Below are positions 9,439 to 18,002 of a stretch of 64,000 nucleotides of DNA, piece by piece. The stretch is from JAEXOD01 sp964652025 (lineage in GTDB: Bacteria; Bacteroidota; Ignavibacteria; Ignavibacteriales; Melioribacteraceae), in assembly GCA_964652025.1 (NCBI GenBank), contig CAZYZX010000003.1:62001-126000 (forward strand), given 5' to 3'. The translations under genes were made by a program, and so were the position numbers. The notes below the pieces were generated by a model. The model ran no database searches and was not told the origin of the DNA. It worked only from the letters and a program-made list of their open reading frames with translations. Within the stretch, counting starts at the first letter, position 1, and every line of letters begins with the position of its first letter.

Positions 9439-9474
9439 CCGGCATTTCTGTGTGGGAGAAGGTCGAAATGCCGG
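9439..9474 (-). terminator. stem-loop terminator with long 16-nt loop
   Basis: A 10-bp perfect stem (CCGGCATTTC / GAAATGCCGG) closes a 16-nt loop that is pyrimidine-rich on the minus strand. TTTTT follows on the minus strand. It lies about 30 bp after the stop of the small secreted-protein gene at 9504. The long loop and high GC are unusual here; a pyrimidine stretch ACCTTCCTTT precedes the stem in the transcript. Confidence 0.75.
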
Positions 9475-9503
9475 CAGAAAGGAAGGTTACCACGACACGA
9501 ATC

Positions 9504-9890
9504 TTATCTACTTGCTAATTTCTCTATTTGATTTATTAACACTTTAAAGTTTTCTTCTGGTAATGAATCACTTCTTAGCTCTATATTCTCAAATTGATTG
9601 TAATCTTTTATATATGTATATGCTAAATGTGCTGTATATCTAATTTTTACAGATTTTCCATTTATAGATAGCTCTTTTAATTGAGCAATTACTTTACTAT
9701 AATTAAAATCTGGATATTTGTTTTTTAACATTATTGATTGGTATATGCAGCTCTCAACCAATCCATCTACATTAGAGTTTAAGCCAATTACTATATTAGG
9801 TATTCCCTTTTCTACATAGTATTTAATGTTTTTGGCTTCTGCATTATGCAAACTAACAATTAACAATATTATTAATAGTATCTTTTTCAT
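9504..9890 (-). CDS. small secreted protein, HEAT-like, sigma-54 controlled
   Basis: A 128-residue exported protein of unknown function. Residues 1-19 are a signal peptide (LLIILLIVSLHNAEA). The mature region is predicted helical, with hydrophobic heptad-like spacing (GLVESCIYQSIMLKNKYP, YSKVIAQLKELSINGKSVKIRYTAHLAYTYI) resembling one or two HEAT-type repeats; this is a pattern judgement, not a recognised family. The ATG at 9890 is preceded by a good ribosome site, AGGAG. A near-perfect sigma-54 promoter lies 39 bp upstream, and the nearest upstream genes on the same strand encode a histidine kinase and a sigma-54-activating regulator. The protein is therefore probably an output of that two-component system. 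Confidence 0.72.
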   Translation of the reverse strand: MKKILLIILLIVSLHNAEAKNIKYYVEKGIPNIVIGLNSNVDGLVESCIYQSIMLKNKYPDFNYSKVIAQLKELSINGKSVKIRYTAHLAYTYIKDYNQFENIELRSDSLPEENFKVLINQIEKLASR

Positions 9891-9928
9891 TTTTTTACTC
9901 CTATTTATTAGGTGTTTGCATACTTAAT

Positions 9929-9944
9929 TGCAATAGTTATGCCA
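9929..9944 (-). promoter_or_regulatory. sigma-54 (RpoN) promoter
   Basis: The minus strand reads TGGCATAACTATTGCA, which fits the -24/-12 consensus TGGCAYR-N4-TTGCA at every defined position, including the fixed GG-to-GC spacing. The start point would fall near 9918, giving a leader of about 28 nt to the ATG at 9890. It sits in the 391-bp gap (9891-10281) downstream of the NtrC-type regulator gene. Confidence 0.88.
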
Positions 9945-10207
9945 AAGATATTATAAGCACAATATTTTTATTATAAGTTATTGTTTAGCAATATGTTACA
10001 AATATCAATATAATATTTTATTAAACTTTCATGAAATAAATATGCATGCCACAAAATTGCACAGCATTTTTAAATATAAAAAAAAGATGTTTTTATCTAA
10101 ATATCTTTCCTCATAAAATATATTTTCAATAAAAACGACAAATAGCTATAAGATATTTTATATTAATAACTTATACATAATTTATTAATGGTATAATAAC
10201 CACCTTA

Positions 10208-10242
10208 AATGAATAATGCAAAAGTTAATAAAAATATTCATT
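10208..10242. promoter_or_regulatory. candidate activator site (inverted repeat)
   Basis: Arms AATGAATA (10208-10215) and TATTCATT (10235-10242) form a perfect 8-bp inverted repeat. It lies about 270 bp upstream of the sigma-54 promoter, a usual distance for an enhancer bound by an NtrC-type activator. In such AT-rich DNA the repeat could be chance. The rest of the 9891-10281 gap shows no gene. Confidence 0.35.
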
Positions 10243-10281
10243 ATACAAAAAAGTGGCAATGGGAAAAAATGTGGCAGGTAT

Positions 10282-11697
10282 TTATTTTTTACGATTTAAT
10301 CTATTATTAAGCGCACGTCTGGAAATACCTAAAAGCTCTGCAGCAATGGTTTGGTTTCCATCCGTACGGCGTAAAGCTTCTTCTATAAGTAAATTTTCAG
10401 CTTCATCAAGTGTGGGTAAAGTATAACTATTAAAAGTTATTAAAGGATTATTTTTATTAGTTATCATTAAATCTGTATGTGGCATGCTTCCTTTTTTAAA
10501 GATTTTTTCTTTTATTGGCTCTAAAGATAAAATGCCCGATTTATGCGTGCTAATTGCATCAAAAATCAATCCTTGTAATTCTCTAATATTTCCGGGGAAA
10601 GAATAATTAGCAAGCAGAGTGTAAATTTCTTTGGGTAAAGTAGGAACAGGTTTATTTAATTTTTCCGCAGCCACTTTAGCAAAATAGTTAATAAGCAAAG
10701 GTAAATCTTCTAATCTTTCCCTAAGTGGTGGCAACTGAATTTGATGCGTATATAAACGATAATAAAGGTCTTTGCGGAAAGCATTATTAACTAAGCGCTC
10801 TTCTAAATTATGCAAAGTTGCGCAAATAATTCTTGCGTCACTCTGTTTTGCAATATCGCTACCAAGTGGGTAGTAACTTCCTTCCTGCAATAATCTAAGC
10901 AATTTAACTTGAGATTCTGGGCTTAAATCTCCAATTTCATCTAAAAATAAGGTGCCTCCTTCTGCTTTTTCAATAAGTCCTTTGCGTTCTGTATCGCTTC
11001 CTGTAAATGCACCCTTTTTATGCCCAAAAAGAGTATCAGAAAAAAGATTATCATCTAATCCTGCAACATTTATACTTATTAATTCCCCCGTTCTGCCACT
11101 TAGTTTATGAATAGCTTTAGCAATTAATTCTTTGCCAACGCCTGTTTCACCAGTAATAAGAACTGGCAATTGTGTTTTGGAAATAGCTTCTACATACTTA
11201 AAAATAGCGCGTAAAGAGGGCGATTTAGTAATAATTTCACTAAATGCTTCTGGATTTTCTAATTCATCTTTTAGCAGATATTTTTTTAATATAGTGTTTT
11301 CGGTTTTAATATCTCTTAAATTTAATCCCCCTTTAACCGTAGTAGCAAGCCTTGTGCTATCAACAGGTTTTAAAATATAATTAAAAGCACCCGCTTTTAT
11401 GCAAGCAACAGCATTTTCTACATCGTTAATTGCTGTTATTATTATTACAGGAATATCTGGGTATTTTTCTACAATTAAAGGTAAAAGTTCAGTACCTTTA
11501 ATTTTAGGCATATTTATATCTAATATTATTAAAGATATTTCATAAGTCTTTAATAAATCTAATACTTTTGTGCTATCTTTTTCGGTAATTAAATTATTAA
11601 TTCCATTAGAGTTTAATGCAAGTTCTGCGCTGGATAAAAATTCTTCTTCATCATCAACAATTAAAATTGGATATTTTGGATAAATTCTCCCGCTCAT
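10282..11697 (-). CDS. sigma-54-dependent NtrC-family response regulator
   Basis: A 471-residue transcription activator. The receiver domain (about 8-125) has the acidic pair Asp15-Asp16 and the phospho-acceptor Asp60 (ILDINMP). The AAA+ domain (about 155-385) has Walker A GETGVGKE (183-190), the sigma-54 contact loop GAFTG (229-233) and LFLDEIGD as Walker B. A Fis-type helix-turn-helix closes the protein (NQTIAAELLGISRRALNNRL). All key residues are present, so it should open sigma-54 promoters when phosphorylated. It starts 11 bp after the stop of its histidine kinase. A clear sigma-54 promoter lies in front of the next gene downstream, its most obvious target. Confidence 0.95.
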   Translation of the reverse strand: MSGRIYPKYPILIVDDEEEFLSSAELALNSNGINNLITEKDSTKVLDLLKTYEISLIILDINMPKIKGTELLPLIVEKYPDIPVIIITAINDVENAVACIKAGAFNYILKPVDSTRLATTVKGGLNLRDIKTENTILKKYLLKDELENPEAFSEIITKSPSLRAIFKYVEAISKTQLPVLITGETGVGKELIAKAIHKLSGRTGELISINVAGLDDNLFSDTLFGHKKGAFTGSDTERKGLIEKAEGGTLFLDEIGDLSPESQVKLLRLLQEGSYYPLGSDIAKQSDARIICATLHNLEERLVNNAFRKDLYYRLYTHQIQLPPLRERLEDLPLLINYFAKVAAEKLNKPVPTLPKEIYTLLANYSFPGNIRELQGLIFDAISTHKSGILSLEPIKEKIFKKGSMPHTDLMITNKNNPLITFNSYTLPTLDEAENLLIEEALRRTDGNQTIAAELLGISRRALNNRLNRKK

Positions 11698-11708
11698 AAG
11701 ATAATTCC

Positions 11709-12905
11709 TTAATTAATAATAGGTAAAATAACAGAAAAAGTTGTGCACTTGCCAATAATGCTTTCAACTTTAAGCTCGCCCCCATGTCTTTTAATAATAT
11801 TATAAGATATATAAAGTCCCAAGCCGGTTCCTCCCTCTTCTCGCTTAGTAGTGTAAAAAGGGTCAAAAATATGTTTAATTTTATCAGGTTCTATTCCTTT
11901 CCCTTCATCTTTAACGTCTATTTTAATAAATTTATTTTCATTAAAAGTATTAACATCAATTTCTATTTTATTTTCCCTATTTTGTAATGCGTGGCAAGCG
12001 TTGGTAATTAAATTTATTAAAACTTGTTCTAATTGTTGTATGTTTCCTCTTAACAGTGGCAAATTATAATTATAATTAACAACAAAATTATTTGTAGATT
12101 TTTTAATCAAATTGTTAGTTAAAAGAATAGCATTCTCAATTATTTCGTTTACATCAATACTATTTTGATAAGAAAATTCATCATCTTCTTTTTTTGCAAA
12201 GTTTGTTAACCCTTGAGTAATTTTTTGTATCCTAACCGCACCATTATAAATGCCATCAATTGCTTTATTAATTTTATCAGAGGATGTACTATAAGTCATA
12301 CCACCAAGCAAAAAATCTCCATTGGCATTATAATACTCGTTTAAAATAGGTTTAATATCATTCCACACTTTTTTTAATACCGAAACATTAAGTAAAATAA
12401 AATTATTAGGATTATTAATTTCGTGCGCAATACCCGTTGTTAATGTGCCAATAGAAACCATTTTATCTGCTTGAATAAGTTGCTTTTGTTTAATTTCTGT
12501 AAGCTCTTCTGCAATTTTTCTTTCTGTAATATCATTAATTAAACCATCATAGTAAACAACTTCACCATTTTCGTTACGGGAAAGAACAATACTATTTTTA
12601 ACCCATTTCAATTGACCATTTCTATGATAAATACGATGCTCCACAGGAGGCATATCAACACCCGCAAGGGCGTAACGCGCCTGTTGCAAAACTTTTTCCT
12701 TATCATCTTCGTGCACCATACTATACCAAAGCTCTGGATCTTTTTCAAAATCTTCTGAAACATAACCGGTAACAGCTAAACAACCTGGTCCGTGATAAGT
12801 TTCTACTGCAACACCATTTTCAACTTTTACAGTGTAAATATAATCTGTTAAATGATTTAATAATCTATTATATCTTTCTTGTGCTTCTATTATCTGTTTA
12901 TCCAT
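11709..12905 (-). CDS. PAS-domain sensor histidine kinase
   Basis: A 398-residue soluble kinase with no membrane helix. A PAS domain of the PAS_3 type with PAC tail covers about 10-135 (ends GLINDITERK). The phospho-acceptor is His161 in GIAHEINNPNNF. The ATP-binding domain has NLITNACHAL, DEGKGIEPDKIKHIFDPF and GGTGLGLYIS. The H-box and catalytic domain are of the class that pairs with NtrC-family regulators. Its gene immediately precedes such a regulator, so the two form one signalling system. The signal is cytoplasmic and unknown. Upstream is the terminator of the efflux operon, so it probably has its own promoter near 12910-12960. Confidence 0.93.
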   Translation of the reverse strand: MDKQIIEAQERYNRLLNHLTDYIYTVKVENGVAVETYHGPGCLAVTGYVSEDFEKDPELWYSMVHEDDKEKVLQQARYALAGVDMPPVEHRIYHRNGQLKWVKNSIVLSRNENGEVVYYDGLINDITERKIAEELTEIKQKQLIQADKMVSIGTLTTGIAHEINNPNNFILLNVSVLKKVWNDIKPILNEYYNANGDFLLGGMTYSTSSDKINKAIDGIYNGAVRIQKITQGLTNFAKKEDDEFSYQNSIDVNEIIENAILLTNNLIKKSTNNFVVNYNYNLPLLRGNIQQLEQVLINLITNACHALQNRENKIEIDVNTFNENKFIKIDVKDEGKGIEPDKIKHIFDPFYTTKREEGGTGLGLYISYNIIKRHGGELKVESIIGKCTTFSVILPIIN

Positions 12906-12990
12906 ACAAACATTTTTTTTATTGCAAATATAACAATTAGAAATTCTTTATAACATTAAACTTTTCGTTAATAATTTCTATCCTTTTGTT

Positions 12991-13021
12991 TAAAAAAACA
13001 AACCCGACCTAAAAGGTCGGG
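12991..13021 (-). terminator. intrinsic terminator of the efflux operon
   Basis: An 8-bp perfect stem (CCCGACCT / AGGTCGGG at 13003-13010 and 13014-13021) is followed on the minus strand by a T-rich run (13000 down to 12992). A second short hairpin, GCGCC-TTAGA-GGCGC (13037-13051), and a GC-rich stretch to 13080 lie just upstream in the same transcript. The 244-bp gap 12906-13149 holds nothing else recognisable. Confidence 0.85.
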
Positions 13022-13149
13022 CTTGCTCTGGTTTTAGCGCCTTAGAGGCGCCTGGGCAAAGGAGGGTTTGAGGGCACCACAAAATTAATAATTTTTTAAT
13101 TTGTATCCAAATTTTTTTTTAATTTTATTTAAAGTTCTAAATTTTTGAC

Positions 13150-14322
13150 CTATTTAACTTCTAATTCACTCTTTTTAATTATATTTAATCTATAATAAGC
13201 CCCTATAAATCCAATTATCGTAAATAATATTAATTTTAATACCTCTGGTAAAATTTCTATAAAATTTGCATTCATTTGTGTTAATCTTATTTGTGCTGAT
13301 AAGTAAGCAGTACTTGGTAATAAATTAGAAATTAATTGCATTCCCCATGGTATTGCTTGCATAGGATAGCTATAACCAGATATTAAAAATAATGGAATAG
13401 ACGTAAAAGCAAAAACTTGCAATGCTATTATTTTTCTCTCAAAAAATGATGCAATAAATACAGATAGAAAGATTACAGAAGTAATGTAAAATAATGTTAA
13501 CAACGCAAGTAAATACATACTTCCATTTAAGTTTAGCTTAAAGATATAAAAATTAACAGCATAAAAAAAGAATGAATAAGCAGCAAATAAAACAAAATAA
13601 AACGAAGTTTTACCCAATAATGCAATAATTGTTTTATTACCTGCTGTTGAAAATAAAGAAGTGAATGTTTTTTCTTCCCTTTCCCGCGCAACGCTTTCTG
13701 CTAAACCAATTAATAATGTTTGGTGTATTATTAATGCTAATAAACCCGGTAAAATAAAATCTCCATAGCTTTCTGTAGTGTTATATAATGGACGCATATC
13801 TAATCTTACTGGGTCTACTAATTGATTTGCTTGTTGTATACTATACCCTTGATTTTTATAATATTCCCCTCTGTATTCTATGGCTTTATTTAAAACAACT
13901 TCTGTAACAGCTTTATTTATATCATTGGATACTAAAAACCTTGTTGTGTTTAAATACACTTTAATTTTGGTGCCTTTCATTAACTTAATGTTCTCTTCAA
14001 AGCCTTTATCTACTATTATAAACCCAAATACTTTGTTCTTCTCTAATAACTCTTTTCCTTCGTCATAACTTGTTACCTTTTGGGTAATATTTATCATTTG
14101 ATGAGCATTTAAATCTGTTATAAGTTTATTAGAATTTATTGTATTATCATTATCTAAAATTGCAACTGGTAATTTATTTTCTATTTTATTAATGTACACA
14201 GAGGAATAAAAAAAAGCATAAAATATTGGTGCAAGTAATATTACAGAAATAATATTAACATCTTTAGTAATTATTAAAATTTCTCGTTTTATAGCACAAT
14301 AAATATATTTTAAAGTTTGCAT
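13150..14322 (-). CDS. ABC-2 type efflux permease (second of pair)
   Basis: A 390-residue inner-membrane protein of the ABC-2 permease family (YhhJ/YbhS/YbhR-like). An N-terminal helix (about 23-43) is followed by a large extracytoplasmic domain of about 150 residues (LPVAILDNDNTINSNKL... is characteristic) and then a five-helix membrane domain (about 190-380). It follows the first permease by 3 bp and ends the operon. With HlyD and TolC genes in the same operon it should form part of a tripartite exporter. No ATP-binding subunit is encoded in the operon, so energy must come from an ATPase encoded elsewhere. The substrate is unknown, but TetR control suggests a toxic or amphipathic compound. 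Confidence 0.88.
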   Translation of the reverse strand: MQTLKYIYCAIKREILIITKDVNIISVILLAPIFYAFFYSSVYINKIENKLPVAILDNDNTINSNKLITDLNAHQMINITQKVTSYDEGKELLEKNKVFGFIIVDKGFEENIKLMKGTKIKVYLNTTRFLVSNDINKAVTEVVLNKAIEYRGEYYKNQGYSIQQANQLVDPVRLDMRPLYNTTESYGDFILPGLLALIIHQTLLIGLAESVAREREEKTFTSLFSTAGNKTIIALLGKTSFYFVLFAAYSFFFYAVNFYIFKLNLNGSMYLLALLTLFYITSVIFLSVFIASFFERKIIALQVFAFTSIPLFLISGYSYPMQAIPWGMQLISNLLPSTAYLSAQIRLTQMNANFIEILPEVLKLILFTIIGFIGAYYRLNIIKKSELEVK

Positions 14323-14325
14323 ATG

Positions 14326-15504
14326 CTAACCGTTCTGTTTTTGCAATTCTGTTTTAATATGATGTTTTAAGCTAAATATTATTACAATAATTGGAATTAT
14401 TATAAATAGTGATAATTTAAAAATAAAACTACTTGCGTAACTTAAAGGAGTGCCCATTTGATAAATCATTAAATATGCATATAAAAAATGTGTAAAAGGA
14501 ATAATTGAAGCAAAAATATTATGCAATAATGGCATTGCTGCTAGTGGAAACGTAAAACCACTAAATAAAAATGCTGGCGTATTTATAAACAATGCTAATT
14601 CAGTTGCAAACATTTGGTCATGGAAAAGTGAAGAAATCATAAATGCAAAAAAGAAAGAAGCTAAAATAAAAATTAAGAATAACAACAATAAATTAAATGT
14701 TGCACCTGCAATTGTTACATTAAAGATTGGGAAAATTACACCGATTATAAGTATTGCAGTAACAAAGTGAAATGCAATATGTGGTAAAGATTTTCCTATA
14801 ATAATTACCCATACTTTATTTTGTGCTAAATTAATTAATTCCCCAAATGTTTCATGAACAAATTCTGAACTTATTATTAAAACCCCACTTAGCATTATTA
14901 TCATTTGCAACATACATGCAAGTAAACCAGGGACTAAATAATTTAGATAACTATAATTTGGATTATAAAGCGATTTAGTTTCTACTTTAATTGGTTGCAT
15001 AATATTATATGCTTTATCTGGGTGTATCCCTTTTGCTTTTAACTTTTTTAATAAAACACCACCAGAAATTGATTTAATAACAGTCATGGCATCTTTATAA
15101 ATCAAATTACCAATAACTAAATTTGCTGTGTTTTTATAAATAGTTACAAAAACAGGTTTACCCGCCTTTAGATTTTTTTCTGTACCATGAGGAATGTAAA
15201 CAGCACCTTGTATAATTCCTTTTCTTATATCCCTTTTAACATCCTCAATATCATAATATTGGTCTGCAACTTTAATATACGATGTTGCATCTATATATCT
15301 AGTTATTAAAAGCGAAGTTTCGGAGTTATCTAAATCTAAAACCCCAATTGGTACATTATAAATAATTTCGTTTTTATAAAGCAATGCAAAAAACAAAAAT
15401 ATAAAAATTGGCAACACAATTGAAAGAACAAACAAAGTTTTTCTCTCAATAATCCTTTTATATTCTCTTATAGCAATTTTTAATACAGCATTATTGTATT
15501 TCAT
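14326..15504 (-). CDS. ABC-2 type efflux permease (first of pair)
   Basis: A 392-residue inner-membrane protein with the same layout as its neighbour: helix at about 23-43 (LSIVLPIFIFLFFALLY), extracytoplasmic domain beginning VPIGVLDLDNSETSLL, and membrane helices from about 190 onward with LFSGFTFPLAAMP near the end, a typical ABC-2 signature region. It probably forms a heterodimer with the downstream permease. It starts 5 bp after the HlyD gene. The pair is clearly paralogous but diverged. Confidence 0.88.
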   Translation of the reverse strand: MKYNNAVLKIAIREYKRIIERKTLFVLSIVLPIFIFLFFALLYKNEIIYNVPIGVLDLDNSETSLLITRYIDATSYIKVADQYYDIEDVKRDIRKGIIQGAVYIPHGTEKNLKAGKPVFVTIYKNTANLVIGNLIYKDAMTVIKSISGGVLLKKLKAKGIHPDKAYNIMQPIKVETKSLYNPNYSYLNYLVPGLLACMLQMIIMLSGVLIISSEFVHETFGELINLAQNKVWVIIIGKSLPHIAFHFVTAILIIGVIFPIFNVTIAGATFNLLLLFLIFILASFFFAFMISSLFHDQMFATELALFINTPAFLFSGFTFPLAAMPLLHNIFASIIPFTHFLYAYLMIYQMGTPLSYASSFIFKLSLFIIIPIIVIIFSLKHHIKTELQKQNG

Positions 15505-15509
15505 GGTTA

Positions 15510-16502
15510 TTACTTTTGTTTTGGCACATATAATTTTACAGTCATACCGGGTCTTAAATCATTAATTTTTTCAATAGGTTTTAAGTGAATTTCAAAAGTC
15601 TTTAAATCAAAATCTCCCTTTTGATTAGTTGGCCGCCATGTTGCAAAATCTGCCATAGCTGATATATAGGTAACCTTAAATTCAACTTCTTTATTATCAA
15701 GTGCTGGAATAACTGATTTAAACGTATTACCTTTTTTAAATTTGTTAAGCATATCTTCTCTTATTTGCAAAAGCAAGTAAGATTCCTCTGGCTTAATAAT
15801 TGTAAATATCGGATACCCTGCAGCAATAACTTCGCCTGGGTCGCTAATTCTGTTACTAATTTCGCCATCAATAGGAGCTTTAATATCAAGTTCTTGATAA
15901 TAAGCCATAGCTTCGTTATATCCATTTTCTGCTTGATGGAATAATGCTTCTACTGCATCTATTTCCTCATATCTTGCACCTTTCATAACCATATCATATT
16001 TAGCTTTAGCTGCATCTGCTTGCTCTTTAGCACTGTTATATTTAAATAAAACACCATCATACTCTTGAGATGATATTACACCTTCTTCATATAATTTTTT
16101 AAATCTTTTATAGGTTTTTTCTGCATAATCAAATTGCTCTAAAGCTTGTTTGTAAAGCTTTTCTACTTGCGTTTTTTCTTCAATTCTTGCACCATTACGC
16201 ACCATTTCTAATTTGCTTTTTGCGGCTTCCATCATGCCTTTTGCTTGCTCTACTTTTGCTTTAAGCTCCTTGCTTTCTAACTTTGCAATTATATCACCTT
16301 TTTTAACATAGTCACCTTTATCAAAATAAACCGAGTCTATCCTACCCGGAATTTTGCTTGCAACGTCTACTTCTGTAGCTTCAACTATACCGCTTATAAC
16401 AACATAGTCATCTTCTGTTTTTGCAACTAAAACAAAGATTAGTGCAATAAGTAAAATAATTACAGGTAACGATAAAATTATATAACCTTTCTTAATTTTC
16501 AT
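15510..16502 (-). CDS. HlyD-family membrane fusion (periplasmic adaptor) protein
   Basis: A 330-residue adaptor that links the inner-membrane permeases to TolC. One N-terminal membrane helix (about 7-27) is followed by the first half of the biotinyl-lipoyl fold (VASKIPGRIDSVYFDKGDYVKKGDII), a coiled-coil hairpin (about 75-195) containing two VMKGARYEE-like segments, and the second lipoyl half (IKAPIDGEISNRISDPGEVI). A beta-barrel ends with LRPGMTVKLYVP. The ATG has a strong GGAGAG ribosome site and lies 3 bp past the TolC stop. The order resembles YbhG/YhiI systems of Gammaproteobacteria. Confidence 0.93.
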   Translation of the reverse strand: MKIKKGYIILSLPVIILLIALIFVLVAKTEDDYVVISGIVEATEVDVASKIPGRIDSVYFDKGDYVKKGDIIAKLESKELKAKVEQAKGMMEAAKSKLEMVRNGARIEEKTQVEKLYKQALEQFDYAEKTYKRFKKLYEEGVISSQEYDGVLFKYNSAKEQADAAKAKYDMVMKGARYEEIDAVEALFHQAENGYNEAMAYYQELDIKAPIDGEISNRISDPGEVIAAGYPIFTIIKPEESYLLLQIREDMLNKFKKGNTFKSVIPALDNKEVEFKVTYISAMADFATWRPTNQKGDFDLKTFEIHLKPIEKINDLRPGMTVKLYVPKQK

Positions 16503-16505
16503 TTT

Positions 16506-17969
16506 TTATCTCTCCATGTTTTGCATTAATTTTAACACATTTATTGGATTACCAACAGCTAACTGCAACTCTGTTAAGGATTTATAATACTGGTTTAAAG
16601 CAACCAATCTATCAATTTCTACTTTTTCTAAAGATAATCTTGCATCAATAACTTCTAAGGATGTCCCTAAGCCACTTTCAAATCTTTTTTCATTCATCCT
16701 TAAGTTTTCTTTAGCTAATTCTAAGGATGCATTTAGTTTATTATATTTAGTTCTAAAATTATCCATATCCTTATACGATTTATTAACCCACAAATTAACC
16801 TGCCTTTTTGCGCCCGCATAAATCATATCAACTTCATTTTCTAAATGAATAGCGGATTCTAATTTTGTATAATCCTTAAATCCATTAAAGATGTTAAATT
16901 TTAATTGAATACCTACAGCCCAACGCGGCTCTAACGCAGAAAGATATTGTGGATAAATTTCATACTTTCCAAATGCTGCAATTTGTGGTAAAAAACTTCC
17001 TCTTTCTGCATTATATTTTTGTTCTGCAGCAATTTTCTTTTGTTCTATAATTTTTAGTATTGGTTGGTCAGTTTCTGCCAAGGATAATAAACTTCCAAGC
17101 TCTAAATTATTATCATTAAAAAACAATGAATCCGTAATTACTATTTTAACAGAATCATCTAATCCTAACGAGCTTTTTAATGCAATTGTTGCTAAGTCAA
17201 GATTATTTAAATCATCGCTTAAGTTTCTTTCTGCTTCTGCAACTGCAACTTTTGCGCGTAATAAGTGATAATTTGCAATTAACCCCTCGTTAAAAAGTTT
17301 ATTAGCGTCCTCCTCATGCTTTTTCATTCCCGCTAATACATTCTTTCTAGTTTCTACAACTTGTTTAACTAACAAGTAATTAAAACAATTAACCAAAACA
17401 TCGCTAATAACTTCATTTTCGGTCTTTTTAAGCTCAATTTTTGCTGCTTCACGTTCACTTTCTGCAAAAGTTTTAGCAGCCCAAAGTTTACCACCTAAAA
17501 ATAGTGGTTGAACACCTACAAATGCAGCTTGGTAATAATTTTGCTTTTTTAAAGTTTGCTTAAATTCGGGTAAAAGATTATCTAAATCCCCCAAATATTT
17601 ATTTAATAATGCTCCTTTTTGAACAGGTGTAAGCGGTGTACCAGTATTTAAAATATTATAAATATTAGCAAGCTCAACTTGTGTACCTGCTTGCATAGTA
17701 ATCATACCGGTTCTAATGGGGCTTAAATCTATTTCCAATTTATCATTAAGATGAGTAAACGAGCCATCCAAATTTACACTGGGTAAAAAGTTTCCCCAAG
17801 CCGTGTAAACATCGTATTCTTTTTGTTTTAAGCGCTCTTTGTACTGCTTAATTTTTTCGTTATTCCTTAAAGCAACATCAATTGCATCTTTAATTGTAAG
17901 CTCTTGTGCACTTAACGATGCTAAAAAGATAAACAAAAAAATGTTAATTAAAAAAATTCTAAATTTCAT
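16506..17969 (-). CDS. TolC-family outer-membrane efflux protein
   Basis: An outer-membrane channel of about 487 residues. The chosen start is the ATG at 17969 with GGAG six bases upstream; a TTG four codons earlier is in frame but lacks support. A signal peptide (FRIFLINIFLFIFLASLSAQ) is followed by two copies of the long helical OEP repeat; the second contains ENLRMNEKRFESGLGTSLEVIDARLSL cut short here as NEKRFESGLGTSLEVIDARL, the most recognisable TolC-family motif. It is the first structural gene after the TetR gene. A palindrome matching the one in front of tetR lies just upstream (17985-18002), so the repressor probably also controls the operon here. Confidence 0.92.
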   Translation of the reverse strand: MKFRIFLINIFLFIFLASLSAQELTIKDAIDVALRNNEKIKQYKERLKQKEYDVYTAWGNFLPSVNLDGSFTHLNDKLEIDLSPIRTGMITMQAGTQVELANIYNILNTGTPLTPVQKGALLNKYLGDLDNLLPEFKQTLKKQNYYQAAFVGVQPLFLGGKLWAAKTFAESEREAAKIELKKTENEVISDVLVNCFNYLLVKQVVETRKNVLAGMKKHEEDANKLFNEGLIANYHLLRAKVAVAEAERNLSDDLNNLDLATIALKSSLGLDDSVKIVITDSLFFNDNNLELGSLLSLAETDQPILKIIEQKKIAAEQKYNAERGSFLPQIAAFGKYEIYPQYLSALEPRWAVGIQLKFNIFNGFKDYTKLESAIHLENEVDMIYAGAKRQVNLWVNKSYKDMDNFRTKYNKLNASLELAKENLRMNEKRFESGLGTSLEVIDARLSLEKVEIDRLVALNQYYKSLTELQLAVGNPINVLKLMQNMER

Positions 17970-17984
17970 TTGAATCTCCAACGA

Positions 17985-18002
17985 AATGAATCATAATTCA
18001 TT
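17985..18002. promoter_or_regulatory. candidate TetR operator O1
   Basis: AATGAATCATAATTCATT is a perfect dyad (7-bp arms, 4-bp centre). It overlaps the tetR stop codon and lies 16 bp upstream of the TolC start. It matches 15 of 18 bases with the palindrome-like site in front of tetR at 18614-18631, which argues for one repressor binding both. Confidence 0.7.

Noticed and set aside
10254..10279. TGGCA motifs near 10254 and 10274 as further sigma-54 promoters
   Set aside because: Neither has TTGC at the required distance, so only the minus-strand site at 9929-9944 was kept.
13025..13080. tRNA or small structured RNA gene in the GC-rich stretch
   Set aside because: It forms only one short extra hairpin and no cloverleaf; it is best read as the 3' end of the efflux transcript.
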